30,764 bases of DNA from CAISIP01 sp038247175 (lineage in GTDB: Bacteria; Pseudomonadota; Gammaproteobacteria; Burkholderiales; Burkholderiaceae_C), in assembly GCA_038247175.1 (NCBI GenBank), contig JBBRVD010000022.1, forward strand, positions 1-30,764, written 5' to 3'. The translations under genes and the position numbers were made by a program. Within the stretch, counting starts at the first letter, position 1, and each line of letters begins with the position of its first letter. Under the pieces are notes generated by a model, which worked only from the letters and a program-made list of their open reading frames with translations, did not search any database and was not told the origin of the DNA. Below, piece after piece: positions 14,843-23,662 of this stretch.

Positions 14843-17221
14843 TCAGCCCTTGAGCCGCGCAAACGCCGAGGCCATCGCCGTGCTGGCTGGCGCCGTTGGC
14901 GCCCCACGGGTTGCGCCCGTGCCGCGGCGGACCGGCTCCGAGTCGGCACGCCGGACCGGCTGCGGCGCACCCAGTTTCATGGTCAGGGAAATGCGCTTGC
15001 GTGCCAGGTCGACCTCCAGCACCTTGACCTTGACGATGGCGCCAGTCTTGACCACCTCCCGCGCGTCGCTGACGAAACGCTCGCTGAGCTGGCTGACGTG
15101 GATCAGTCCGTCCTGGTGCACACCCAAGTCGACAAAAGCGCCAAACGCCGCCACGTTGCTGACCGTACCCTCGAGGACCATGCCCTCGCGCAGGTCGGCA
15201 ATTTCAAGAACGTTGTCGTTGAGCTTGGCGGCGCGAAACTCCGGACGCGGGTCACGTCCTGGTTTTTCCAGCTCGACCAGGATGTCGCGCACCGTTGGCA
15301 CGCCGATGATGCCGTCGGCGAACATCTCGGGGCGCAGGCCGGCCACGATTGCGCCTCGGCCCATCAGCTCGCCTACGGGCAACCCGGTGTGCTGCAGGAT
15401 TTTCTCGACCACTGGATAGGTCTCCGGATGGACACCGGTCATGTCCAGCGGGTTGTCACCCCCGCGGATACGCAGGAAGCCGGCGCTTTGCTCGAAGGTC
15501 TTGGCGCCCAGGCCGGTGACCTGCATCAACTGTGCCCGGTTGCGGAAGCTGCCGTTCGCGTCGCGCCAGCGCACCACGGAGGCGGCCACGCTGGGCGACA
15601 GGCCCGAGACCCGGCGCAGCAGCGGCACGCTGGCGGTGTTGAGGTCGACGCCGACCGCATTCACGCAATCCTCGACCACCGCGTCCAGGCTACGCGCCAG
15701 GTCGCCCTGGTTCACGTCGTGCTGGTACTGGCCGACACCGATCGATTTGGGATCGATCTTGACCAGCTCGGCCAGCGGATCCTGCAGCCGCCGCGCGATG
15801 CTGGCCGCGCCGCGCAGGGTGACGTCGACATCGGGCATTTCCTGCGACGCGAATGCGCTGGCCGAATAGACCGAGGCGCCGGCCTCGCTGACGACGACCT
15901 TCTCCGGCACTGCCGGCCGGCTGTCCGGATTGACGGCCTGGACCGCGCGCGAGAGCTGGCCGATCAGCTCGGCTGCCAGGCGGTCGGTCTCGCGGCTGGC
16001 CGTGCCGTTGCCGATGGCGATCAAGGTCACGCCATGGCGCAGGCACAACTGGCGCAGCTGGTGCAGGGAACCCTCCCGGTCCTTGCGCGGTTCATGCGGA
16101 TAAATCGTCGCGGTGTCCACCAGTTTGCCATTGCAGTCGACCACCGCCACCTTGCAGCCGGTGCGGATGCCCGGGTCCAGCCCCAGCACCACCCGCTGTC
16201 CGGCGGGCGCAGCCAGCAGCAGGTCACGCAGGTTGTCGGCGAAGATCTTGATCGCAGTGGCCTCGGCCGATTCGCGCAGCCGCGAAAACAGGTCGCGCTC
16301 GGTTGACAGGCTGAGCTTGACGCGCCAGGTCCAGGTCACGCACTTGGCAATGAAGTCATCTGCTGCCCGACCCTGATGGCGCCAGCCGACATGCTGGCCG
16401 ACGCGGATCTCTGCCAGAACGCTGGACGCAGCGGTGCTCGCGCTCGGTGCAGGCTCAGGTTGCGGTAACTGCAACTGTACATCCAGTACTTCCAGTGCCC
16501 GGCCACGAAACACGGCCAGTGCGCGGTGCGAAGGCACGCGCGAGATCGGCTCGCGGTAGTCGAAATAGTCGCGGAACTTGGCCACGTCCGGGTTCTGCTC
16601 ATCCTTGCCGCTGCGCAGCTGGCTGGCGAATTGACCGCTATCCCACAACCACTCGCGCAGCGCCTGCACCAGCGCCGGCTGTTCGGCCCAGCGCTCGCTC
16701 AGGATGTCGCGCACGCCGTCGAGTACTGCATGCACGGTGGAGAAGTCGGGGCGTTTGTCTGCCGCGTCGACCGGCGCCTCGAATATCACCATGAAGGCCC
16801 GGGCTTGCTCCAGTGGTACCAGGGTCGGGTCCTGCAGCAGCCGGTCCGCCAGCGGCTCTAGACCTGCTTCACGCGCCAACTCGCCCCTGGTGCGGCGCTT
16901 CTGCTTGAAAGGCAGGTACAGATCTTCCAGTTCCTGTTTGGTCGCAGCCGCCAGCAGCGCCCGCTGCAAATCGTCCGTCAGCCTGCCCTGCTCATCGATC
17001 GCCGCCAGGATGCGGGCGCAACGATCCTGCATCTCGCGCAAGTACGTCAACCGGGTGTCGATCTCGCGCAGGGCCACGTCGTCCAGGCCGCCAGTGGCCT
17101 CCTTGCGGTACCGGGCCACGAACGGAACCGTGGCACCGCCGTCCAGCAGATCCACGGCGGCCTGAACCTGGGCTTCTCGCACACCCAGTTCCTGGGCAAT
17201 GCGGCAGACGATGGCTGACAT
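14843..17221 (-). CDS. tex: Tex-family transcription accessory protein
   Basis: A 792-residue cytoplasmic nucleic-acid-binding protein. Order of domains: N-terminal helical Tex region (EVQAAVDLLDGGATVPFVARYRKE type), YqgF/RNase H-like domain from ~340 (VVLGLDPGIRTGCKVAVVD), helix-hairpin-helix region at ~520-580 (VGVDLNTASVPLLRRVSGL) and S1 RNA-binding domain at ~677-745 (GMVLEGTVSNVAAFGAFVDLG). ATG 17221 is chosen because the protein then starts MSAIVCRIAQELGV, is of normal family length, and is preceded by GGAAGGA. Codons upstream in the same frame belong to the opposite-strand DUF1223 region. Tex is a housekeeping factor affecting transcription and stress or toxin gene expression. Confidence 0.95.
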   Translation of the reverse strand: MSAIVCRIAQELGVREAQVQAAVDLLDGGATVPFVARYRKEATGGLDDVALREIDTRLTYLREMQDRCARILAAIDEQGRLTDDLQRALLAAATKQELEDLYLPFKQKRRTRGELAREAGLEPLADRLLQDPTLVPLEQARAFMVIFEAPVDAADKRPDFSTVHAVLDGVRDILSERWAEQPALVQALREWLWDSGQFASQLRSGKDEQNPDVAKFRDYFDYREPISRVPSHRALAVFRGRALEVLDVQLQLPQPEPAPSASTAASSVLAEIRVGQHVGWRHQGRAADDFIAKCVTWTWRVKLSLSTERDLFSRLRESAEATAIKIFADNLRDLLLAAPAGQRVVLGLDPGIRTGCKVAVVDCNGKLVDTATIYPHEPRKDREGSLHQLRQLCLRHGVTLIAIGNGTASRETDRLAAELIGQLSRAVQAVNPDSRPAVPEKVVVSEAGASVYSASAFASQEMPDVDVTLRGAASIARRLQDPLAELVKIDPKSIGVGQYQHDVNQGDLARSLDAVVEDCVNAVGVDLNTASVPLLRRVSGLSPSVAASVVRWRDANGSFRNRAQLMQVTGLGAKTFEQSAGFLRIRGGDNPLDMTGVHPETYPVVEKILQHTGLPVGELMGRGAIVAGLRPEMFADGIIGVPTVRDILVELEKPGRDPRPEFRAAKLNDNVLEIADLREGMVLEGTVSNVAAFGAFVDLGVHQDGLIHVSQLSERFVSDAREVVKTGAIVKVKVLEVDLARKRISLTMKLGAPQPVRRADSEPVRRGTGATRGAPTAPASTAMASAFARLKG

Positions 17222-17349
17222 GGTGTTCCTTCCTGGGTAAGTTCTGCCCGCCGGCAGTCGACCCAGGGCCAGCGGGTGTAAAGGCGGCGAGTGTGCCATA
17301 ACCAGTTTGGGCTGCCACTGGTTCCGAGTTGTCTCAGGAGGTAACAAAA

Positions 17350-18129
17350 ATGAACGGTTTTCGAGCCAAGGCGCCGCTGCGCGCCGCTTGCTGGCTGGTG
17401 ACATGCGCCTGGGTTTGCAGCACGGCAGCGGCCGCAAGTTGCCAGGCCCAATCGGGCGCCAGCGTGACGCCAGTGGTCGAGCTTTATACATCGCAAGGCT
17501 GTAGTTCGTGTCCACCGGCGGATCGATGGTTGTCGCAGCTGCGCCCCGGTGCCGGGGCGCCAGGCGAGGCCGTTGTCCAGGCCTTCCACGTCGCGTACTG
17601 GGACTATATCGGCTGGCCCGACCCGTTTGCCGCGCCGACGCACACCACGCGCCAGCGCCAGATCGCGGCCTGGAACGGGCTGCGCAGCATCTACACCCCC
17701 CAGGTCGTGCTCGATGGGCGGGACTGGCGCCAATGGCGCGGCGTGAACGTGCAACTGCCGTCAACGTCTGCCCCTGCCGGCGCCGTGATTCAGCTGTCCC
17801 GGCGCGCAACGGACCATTTCGAGGCCACGGTCACGATCAAGGCCGAAGGCCCGAAATCGTGGGCCGCCTACTGGACGGTTACCGAAAACTCGCACCGGAC
17901 TGACGTGGCAGCTGGAGAAAACGCAGGCGAGACATTGCGCAACGACCATGTGGTGCGGCAATACACACTTGCCGGGCAGTACCCCAGCCGGCCCGATTCG
18001 CCTCAGGCCCTGGTGCTGCATGCGGTTGGGGCGCCAACCGGTCGCGAACGGCGTATCAACCTGGTGGTGTTCGATCCACGCAACGGACACACGATCCAGG
18101 CCCTGTCGCTGGCCTGTCTCCAAAAGTAA
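17350..18129 (+). CDS. Exported DUF1223 thioredoxin-like protein
   Basis: A 259-residue protein. A signal peptide spans residues ~1-30 (positively charged start, then LRAACWLVTCAWVCSTAAAA), so the protein is periplasmic or outside. The mature part begins with VVELYTSQGCSSCPPADRWL, a CxxC motif (Cys51, Cys54) in the thioredoxin-like context typical of DUF1223; FHVAYWDYIGWPDPFA and YTPQVVLDGRDWRQWRG are other family hallmarks. A redox or metal-handling role is plausible but unproven. Start ATG 17350 is fixed by the near-perfect ribosome binding site AGGAGGTAAC at 17336-17345. The gene is divergent from tex, 128 bp away. Confidence 0.9.
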   Translation: MNGFRAKAPLRAACWLVTCAWVCSTAAAASCQAQSGASVTPVVELYTSQGCSSCPPADRWLSQLRPGAGAPGEAVVQAFHVAYWDYIGWPDPFAAPTHTTRQRQIAAWNGLRSIYTPQVVLDGRDWRQWRGVNVQLPSTSAPAGAVIQLSRRATDHFEATVTIKAEGPKSWAAYWTVTENSHRTDVAAGENAGETLRNDHVVRQYTLAGQYPSRPDSPQALVLHAVGAPTGRERRINLVVFDPRNGHTIQALSLACLQK

Positions 18130-18264
18130 CTCTCCCCGGCAAAAATGATGCGGGCGCGGCGAACACGGTCTGCGCGGGGGACGGTCTTGTCAGTGGACTT
18201 CCTACAAGCGGTCTAGAAAAAAGGCGACTTCGCAGATATGACTGGGAGGCCTACATTTGTTTAC

Positions 18265-18282
18265 AAAGGCGCTCTTGCCTTT
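18265..18282 (+). promoter_or_regulatory. Hairpin in the leader of the FeeM-like gene
   Basis: AAAGGC-N6-GCCTTT is a perfect 6-bp stem with a 6-base loop, about 40 bp upstream of the ATG at 18322 and just ahead of the AGAGGAC ribosome binding site. It could act in the leader RNA. No T tract follows, so it is not an obvious terminator. Confidence 0.35.
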
Positions 18283-18321
18283 CCTGCGTATCAACCCCCG
18301 CTTTGCCCAGAGGACGTCATC

Positions 18322-19119
18322 ATGATCTCAACATCTCACCATTCCGCGCCTCCACGTCACATCCCGGTTGCCGACCTGCCACCAGCGGTCCGACCCCAGC
18401 GGGATACCCAGCTGGTTCAGGAACGGCTGCCATTCACCGTGCGGGTGGTGCGCAACGATGACGACTTGTCCAAGGCGGTCCGTGTCCGGGCCGACGCTTA
18501 CGGCCGCCACATGCCGGAGTTCGGCGACAAGCTGCGCACACCGGAGGTCATCGACAGCGAGCCCGGGGTCGCCGTCCTGCTGGCCGAGTCCAAGCTCGAC
18601 GGAACACCGATGGGCACGCTGCGCATCCAGAACAACGCCTACAGGCCGCTGAAGGTCGAGCAGTCGGTCACCCTGGCGCCCTGGCTGCGCGATCGGCCAC
18701 TGGCTGAAGTGAGCCGGCTGGGTATCGTGGGCGGAACCATCGGGCGCCTGGTCAAGATCGTGCTGATCAAGGCTGCGTTTCAATACTGCGAGCAGGACGG
18801 CATCGACTGGGCCATCGTGGCCGCGCGTGCGCCGCTCGATCGCCAATACGATCAGCTGATGTTCGAGGACCTGTACCCGGAGCAGGGCTTCATCCCGATG
18901 CGGCACGGCAACAACATACCGCATCGGGTACTGGGGTTCGAGATCGAGACCGGCGCGCAACGCTGGGCCGAAGCCCAGCACCCGCTGCTGAAGTTCTTCG
19001 TTCACACCCACCACAGCGACATCGACGTGCGTGTGGAGCGTGAGATGAGTTTTGGCAGCCTTTTTCCCGACGCGCCCATGTTGCGGGTGACGCCGCCGCT
19101 GGGACGCCATCCTGTCTGA
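18322..19119 (+). CDS. FeeM-like N-acyl amino acid synthase / autoinducer-synthase-fold protein
   Basis: A 265-residue cytoplasmic protein with the GNAT/LuxI-like fold of FeeM-type N-acyl amino acid synthases, which move fatty acyl groups from acyl-ACP to an amino acid. The core begins at ~37 (LPFTVRVVRNDDDLSKAVRV, then RADAYGRHMPEFG), followed by GTPMGTLRIQNN and PLAEVSRLGIVGG. The Glu129-x-x-Arg132 pair in EVSRLG resembles the conserved E-x-S-R of acyl-homoserine-lactone synthases. The C-terminal half has IVAARAPLDRQYDQLMFEDL. No signal peptide. ATG 18322 is preferred over 18238 because AGAGGAC precedes it. The next gene on the same strand is a membrane GGDEF/EAL sensor, 126 bp on. The actual acyl acceptor is unknown. 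Confidence 0.75.
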   Translation: MISTSHHSAPPRHIPVADLPPAVRPQRDTQLVQERLPFTVRVVRNDDDLSKAVRVRADAYGRHMPEFGDKLRTPEVIDSEPGVAVLLAESKLDGTPMGTLRIQNNAYRPLKVEQSVTLAPWLRDRPLAEVSRLGIVGGTIGRLVKIVLIKAAFQYCEQDGIDWAIVAARAPLDRQYDQLMFEDLYPEQGFIPMRHGNNIPHRVLGFEIETGAQRWAEAQHPLLKFFVHTHHSDIDVRVEREMSFGSLFPDAPMLRVTPPLGRHPV

Positions 19120-19245
19120 TTCACACAACAAACCGTTCATTCAGGCCGTTGTCGGCGGCCAAAGGACGTGATAGCGTTTTGCGTTGACACCGTGTCCGCG
19201 TAGACTTGCTCCAGCTTGGAGCGGTTCCAGGTTCCACAAGGACGC

Positions 19246-22230
19246 ATGGCTGCGCGCATCGGCTCTAGAAACGCATCGCTCTGGCTTCGCTTCGGTGCGA
19301 GCATGGATGCGCTTTTGCGCGCGATTGCGATCTATATCGTGCCGGTCGCGATCGGCATGGCGTCCATCGCGGCACTTCTCCTGTGGGACGACCAGTACTC
19401 TGGCAAAGGCTCCCAACCCATGCTGCTGCAGGTGCTGCTCGATGAATCCGGCCGCCTGAGCGCCGCGCAAGTCGTGGAGCGGCTGCAGACGCAGCCGCCC
19501 GTGTCGCGGTTCGACACCAGGCGCTCGGAAAACCCGGTCTGGTTCACTTTTGCGATCCCCCCCGATATCTCGAGCCGCAGTGCCACGGTCGAGTTTCCGT
19601 CTCGCCATGCGTCCACGATCGCTTGCTGGGATCGCAATGGGTTGACGACCCTGGGCCAGGCAAGCCGCAGTGCCTCCAACGGGCGGCTATCGCTGGCCAA
19701 GGCCGGTTTTGCGCTGCAACTGGACCAGGGCGCGTCGGCAGTCGCGGTATGCCGGGCCGTGTTCATAGGTCCCGCCACGCTCAGCGCAGCCTTCTGGAGC
19801 ACCGAGGACTGGCGGCAATCAATCAACGAGTTTCACCGCAACTCGGGATTGCTCGATGGTGGCCTGATCGTGCTGGCCGTGTTTGTCCTGATGACTGCCT
19901 GGATCAATCGGCAGATCCTGTATGTGTTGTTCGCCGCCTGGCTGGTGCTCACCTTGCGCATGAGCGCGATATCGGCGGGATGGGACATTCAGTGGCTGGG
20001 ACACAGCGTGCCGGCCGAATGGTTGCAGACCAGCCGCGCGGTGACGGTATCGATCTACGGGCTGCTGACGCTGACGCTGTACCGCACCTTGTTCCAGGAC
20101 GATCTGGCAAAGACCCGCTACGACAAGCCGCTGCAGATCGTGCAGTGGGTCTGCCTGCCATTCATCGGAGCATCGCTGCTGCTGAGCTACAAGGTGTGGC
20201 TGCCGATGATGTGGGCGGTGACCGGTTTCGGCCTGTCGCTGATGGCGGTGAGCCTGATCAACATCCTGACCCGGACCCAGTCCCGGGTTGCGATGTGGTA
20301 CGGCGCCTCACTGGGCGTCACTTTCCTGTCGGGCTTGACCGAGATTCTTGCGGCGGTGTCGGGCATCAAGGAGTTTGTGGTCGCCACGAATTTCGTCACG
20401 GTGGCCTTGTCGTCGAGCCTGCTGGCGGCGCTGGCGATCGCCGAGCAGATGCGCATGGAGCATCATCAGCGCCTGAAGGTGCAGGCGGAACTGGAACACA
20501 ATTTCAATGCCATGCCGATCGGCCTCTTCAGCCTGGACTTGCAGGGCCGCTTCATCAGTGCCAATCCCGCCTTGCGGTCCATGCTGGGCGAGCAGGTGCT
20601 GGCGCCGGGGCGCAACACCTGGCAGCTCTATTTCGAGCAGGGTGGCTGGACGCAGCTGCACCATTTCGTGTACAGCCGCATCGATGGCGAACTCGAAATC
20701 AAGGGCAGAAAGCCGTCGGACAACGGTGAGCAGCGCAAGTACCTGGTCAAGGCGACTCAGGCCAACGAACGGATCGAGGGCTCGCTGCAGGACATCACCG
20801 AGAAGGCCCGCGCCTCCGAGGACCTCAATTTCCTGGCCTACAACGACCCGCTGACCAAGGTGCTCAACCGCCGCGGCATCGAGAACGCATTCCACGAAGC
20901 CAGTGCGAGCACACCGAAGTCCCGTCCGTTTGCGTTGGCTTACCTCGACCTGGACCGCTTCAAGCTTATCAATGACCTGTATGGTCACAGTGCTGGCGAC
21001 GAGGTGTTGCAACAAGTGTGCAAACGCATCACCGACGTGGTGTCCGGGTCGATCCGCGTCGGGCGTGTGGGCGGCGACGAATTCGTCATCGTGCTGCCTG
21101 ACACCAAGATGGCCCTCGCCTCCCTGGTGTGTCAGGGTATCGTGCGCAGCATCGGCAGCACGCCATTTCGCGTCGGCGACAAGGCGTTCACGGTTCGAGG
21201 CTCCATCGGCCTGATCGAGGTCATGTCGGGTACCTCGATCAAGGATGCCTTGTCGACCGCCGACCGAGCCTGCCGGGACGCCAAGCGCGGCCACCATGAC
21301 GGATTGGTGGTGTACGACCGCCATGCCGAAGCGTTCCGCCAACACGAGGCTGAGCTGCGGCTGGTCGAGGTGTTGTCTTCGAGTGCGGCCACCGACGGCC
21401 TGTACCTGGATATGCAACCGATCATGTCGCTGAAGGCGCCCAACGAGTCGCTGAACTTCGAGGTGCTGCTGCGCATGCGCGACAGCGACGGATTGCCGGT
21501 ACGCACCGACCGTCTGATTGCGGCCGCCGAGAACTGTGGCCGCATGGGCGTGATCGACCGCTGGGTGATGTCGACTACCCTGGCCTGGCTCAGCGAGCAC
21601 CAGCACCACCTGACGAACACCCGGTTCGTCTGCATGAACCTGAGCGGCGCATCGCTCAACGATGAGAAGTTCATGCAAGACGTGTACGCCATGCTTGCCG
21701 CCAATGTCAGCATCGCCAGTCACCTGTGCATCGAGATCACCGAAAGCGTGGCATTGCACGATCTCAACAACACCCGCCACTTCATAGACCGGGTACGCGG
21801 TTTCGGCGCCAAGGTGGCGCTGGATGATTTTGGTGCCGGATATACCTCGTTCTCATACCTGAAGGAACTACCCGCCGACCTGCTCAAGATCGATGGCAGC
21901 TTCATCGTGAACATGAACCGCCATCCGGCCAACGTCGCGATCGTCGAAGCCATTGTCAATCTGGCACGCAATCTGGGCATGCAGACCATCGCCGAATGGG
22001 CGGAAGACACCGCCACGGTTCAGACGCTGGCCGAGATCGGCGTCAACTATGTCCAGGGTTACATCGTGGCCCGGCCGCAGCAACCCAGCATGTTGCTCAC
22101 TGCGGAATCGTCTGCCAGCTTCATCCAGGATGAACAGTTGCTGCGTTTCACCAGCATCCTGGGCAAGTCCGAGGATATCCGTGCCCAGGTCGACCTGTTC
22201 GACCCGATGGGCTCGCGCCAGGTGCATTGA
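19246..22230 (+). CDS. Membrane sensor with 7TM-type region, PAS, GGDEF and EAL domains
   Basis: A 994-residue c-di-GMP enzyme. One membrane helix (~26-46) is followed by an extracytoplasmic domain (~50-200) and a run of about seven hydrophobic helices (~203-405), a layout like 7TMR-DISM receptors. Then come a PAS domain (~413-520, NAMPIGLFSLDLQGRFISAN), a GGDEF domain with an intact GGDEF at ~609-613, and an EAL domain (~705-950). The EAL signature reads EVL at 739; Asn798, Glu830, DD860-861, Lys881, Glu917 and Gln937 are present, so phosphodiesterase activity is possible. The RxxD inhibitory site is absent. ATG 19246 follows AAGGA by five bases; a TTG at 19216 is less likely. Confidence 0.92.
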   Translation: MAARIGSRNASLWLRFGASMDALLRAIAIYIVPVAIGMASIAALLLWDDQYSGKGSQPMLLQVLLDESGRLSAAQVVERLQTQPPVSRFDTRRSENPVWFTFAIPPDISSRSATVEFPSRHASTIACWDRNGLTTLGQASRSASNGRLSLAKAGFALQLDQGASAVAVCRAVFIGPATLSAAFWSTEDWRQSINEFHRNSGLLDGGLIVLAVFVLMTAWINRQILYVLFAAWLVLTLRMSAISAGWDIQWLGHSVPAEWLQTSRAVTVSIYGLLTLTLYRTLFQDDLAKTRYDKPLQIVQWVCLPFIGASLLLSYKVWLPMMWAVTGFGLSLMAVSLINILTRTQSRVAMWYGASLGVTFLSGLTEILAAVSGIKEFVVATNFVTVALSSSLLAALAIAEQMRMEHHQRLKVQAELEHNFNAMPIGLFSLDLQGRFISANPALRSMLGEQVLAPGRNTWQLYFEQGGWTQLHHFVYSRIDGELEIKGRKPSDNGEQRKYLVKATQANERIEGSLQDITEKARASEDLNFLAYNDPLTKVLNRRGIENAFHEASASTPKSRPFALAYLDLDRFKLINDLYGHSAGDEVLQQVCKRITDVVSGSIRVGRVGGDEFVIVLPDTKMALASLVCQGIVRSIGSTPFRVGDKAFTVRGSIGLIEVMSGTSIKDALSTADRACRDAKRGHHDGLVVYDRHAEAFRQHEAELRLVEVLSSSAATDGLYLDMQPIMSLKAPNESLNFEVLLRMRDSDGLPVRTDRLIAAAENCGRMGVIDRWVMSTTLAWLSEHQHHLTNTRFVCMNLSGASLNDEKFMQDVYAMLAANVSIASHLCIEITESVALHDLNNTRHFIDRVRGFGAKVALDDFGAGYTSFSYLKELPADLLKIDGSFIVNMNRHPANVAIVEAIVNLARNLGMQTIAEWAEDTATVQTLAEIGVNYVQGYIVARPQQPSMLLTAESSASFIQDEQLLRFTSILGKSEDIRAQVDLFDPMGSRQVH

Positions 22231-22276
22231 GGCCTCGCCGCGCGCGGCCCAGGCGCGCTACCGGCGCAGCCCGCGC

Positions 22277-23185
22277 TCAGCTGCGCAGGGCCATGCGCAG
22301 ACCCGTACCCAGTTCGGGCTTGTCCGCGAACGGATCGGTCGGGTTGCGCGCCTGCAGGATGTCCTCCATGCGGGTCTGCACCGACTTGATCGCCCTCGGA
22401 TGGCTGAAGATGTAAAAGCGGTTGGCCGCGACAGCGTCGAACAAGAGCTGCGCCACGTCTGCCGCCGACACCTTGCCAGATCCCACGGCCTTGTCACTCA
22501 TGGCCTGCCCTATCAGCTGGCTGCGTGTCGGTGGGGTGGACGTGTCCGACAGTGCTGCCGGCCGGTTGCGCTGGCTCTGGCTGATTCCGGTGGGCACAAA
22601 GAACGGGCACAACACGCTGGCCCCGACCTGATCGGTCACCAGCGACAAGTCCTGGTACAGGGTTTCGGTCAGGGCCACGACCGCGTGTTTGCTGACGTTG
22701 TACACGCCCATGTTGGGTGGCGCCAGCAGACCCGCCATGCTGGCGGTGTTGACCATATGACCGCGCCAGGCCGGATCTGCCCGTGCCGCCTCGAGCATCA
22801 TCGGGGTGAATACCCGCACTCCGTGGATGACGCCCATCAGGTTCACGCCCAGCACCCACTCCCAGTCCTTGACGCTGGTCTCCCAGACCAGGCCGCCGGC
22901 GCCGACACCGGCATTGTTGAACACCAGGTGCGGGGCACCAAACCGCTTTGCGGTTGCGCGGCCGAGTGCCTCGACTTCGCCCGCCTTGGACACATCGACC
23001 CGCAAGGCCAGCACCTGAGCCCCGGCTGCCAGCATCTCGTCGCGGGCGCGCTCGAGCGCATCCTGCTGCACATCGGCCAGCACCAGGTTCATGCCAAGCC
23101 TTGCACCGATGCGGGCGCATTCCAGTCCGAAACCGGAACCCGCGCCGGTCAATACCGCGGTCTTGTTAATGAAATCATGGATCAT
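22277..23185 (-). CDS. SDR-family oxidoreductase
   Basis: A 302-residue classical short-chain dehydrogenase. The cofactor loop TGAGSGFG is at ~14-21, DVS at ~64-66, NNAGVGAGG at ~90-98, the catalytic serine in NTASMAG and YNVSK in the expected place. The C-terminal ~70 residues beyond the SDR core are longer than usual for the 250-residue type. Substrate is unknown. The start lies 15 bp after the stop of the ElaA-type gene and follows AGGA, so it is probably the last gene of the fatty-acid oxidation cluster transcript. It meets the GGDEF/EAL gene tail to tail, with only 46 bp between and a GCCGCGCGCGGC palindrome there. Confidence 0.92.
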   Translation of the reverse strand: MIHDFINKTAVLTGAGSGFGLECARIGARLGMNLVLADVQQDALERARDEMLAAGAQVLALRVDVSKAGEVEALGRATAKRFGAPHLVFNNAGVGAGGLVWETSVKDWEWVLGVNLMGVIHGVRVFTPMMLEAARADPAWRGHMVNTASMAGLLAPPNMGVYNVSKHAVVALTETLYQDLSLVTDQVGASVLCPFFVPTGISQSQRNRPAALSDTSTPPTRSQLIGQAMSDKAVGSGKVSAADVAQLLFDAVAANRFYIFSHPRAIKSVQTRMEDILQARNPTDPFADKPELGTGLRMALRS

Positions 23186-23200
23186 TGGATTGTCCTGGGC

Positions 23201-23662
23201 TTACGGTGTCCGCAGCATCTGCACGTGGTCGATGTCATCGTCGACATAGTTGATGCCGGTGTCGACAAAACCATGCTGGCGGTAAAAGTCCTTCAATCGG
23301 GACTGCGCGCCGATCCGAATCGGTTGCGGGCCCCATGTTTTCAGCACCAGCTCCAGTGCCTGCTCCACCAGTTGGTGACCGAGCCCGGCACCCCGGGCAT
23401 CGAGCCGGGTCGCGATGCGCCCGATGCTGACTTCGGCAAACTGGATGCCTGGCGGGAAACAACGGGCGTATGCCAGCAGTTCGCCACCCCGGCGGCCCAT
23501 CAGGTGGAGCGCCTGCGGGTCAGCGCCATCCATGTCGTGGAACAGACAGTTCTGCTCGACCACAAACACTGCGCTGCGCAGCTGCAACACTGCATACATC
23601 TCGGCGGTACGCAGTTCGTCGAAGCGCGCGCTCGTCCAGAGCACGATCGCCTCACCGGTCAT
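23201..23662 (-). CDS. ElaA-type GNAT N-acetyltransferase
   Basis: A 153-residue GNAT protein of the ElaA family, with the usual length. Motifs in order are LRSAVFVVEQNCLFHDMDGADPQ (characteristic ElaA N-terminus), HLMGRRGGELLAYARCF, SIGRIATRLDARGAGLGHQLVEQAL (acetyl-CoA loop R-x-x-G-x-G) and a terminal FYRQHGFVDTG. Substrate is unknown. The start ATG 23662 overlaps the stop of a possible upstream small ORF (ATGA). It lies between the CurA-type oxidoreductase and the terminal SDR, all on the same strand. In-frame codons upstream of 23662 have no GNAT character. Confidence 0.9.
   Translation of the reverse strand: MTGEAIVLWTSARFDELRTAEMYAVLQLRSAVFVVEQNCLFHDMDGADPQALHLMGRRGGELLAYARCFPPGIQFAEVSIGRIATRLDARGAGLGHQLVEQALELVLKTWGPQPIRIGAQSRLKDFYRQHGFVDTGINYVDDDIDHVQMLRTP

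Noticed and set aside
14723..16306. A 527-codon open frame on the plus strand opposite tex
   Set aside because: It is antisense to a clearly identified tex gene; long antisense frames are expected in high-GC coding DNA, and the translation shows no family motif.
19184..19206. TTGACA followed by TAGACT upstream of the GGDEF/EAL gene
   Set aside because: The spacer is only 11 bp, too short for a sigma-70 promoter, and no -10 box lies at 16-18 bp.
22237..22248. GCCGCGCGCGGC palindrome between the convergent GGDEF/EAL and SDR genes
   Set aside because: Could be part of a bidirectional terminator, but there is no loop or T tract; likely a chance GC palindrome.
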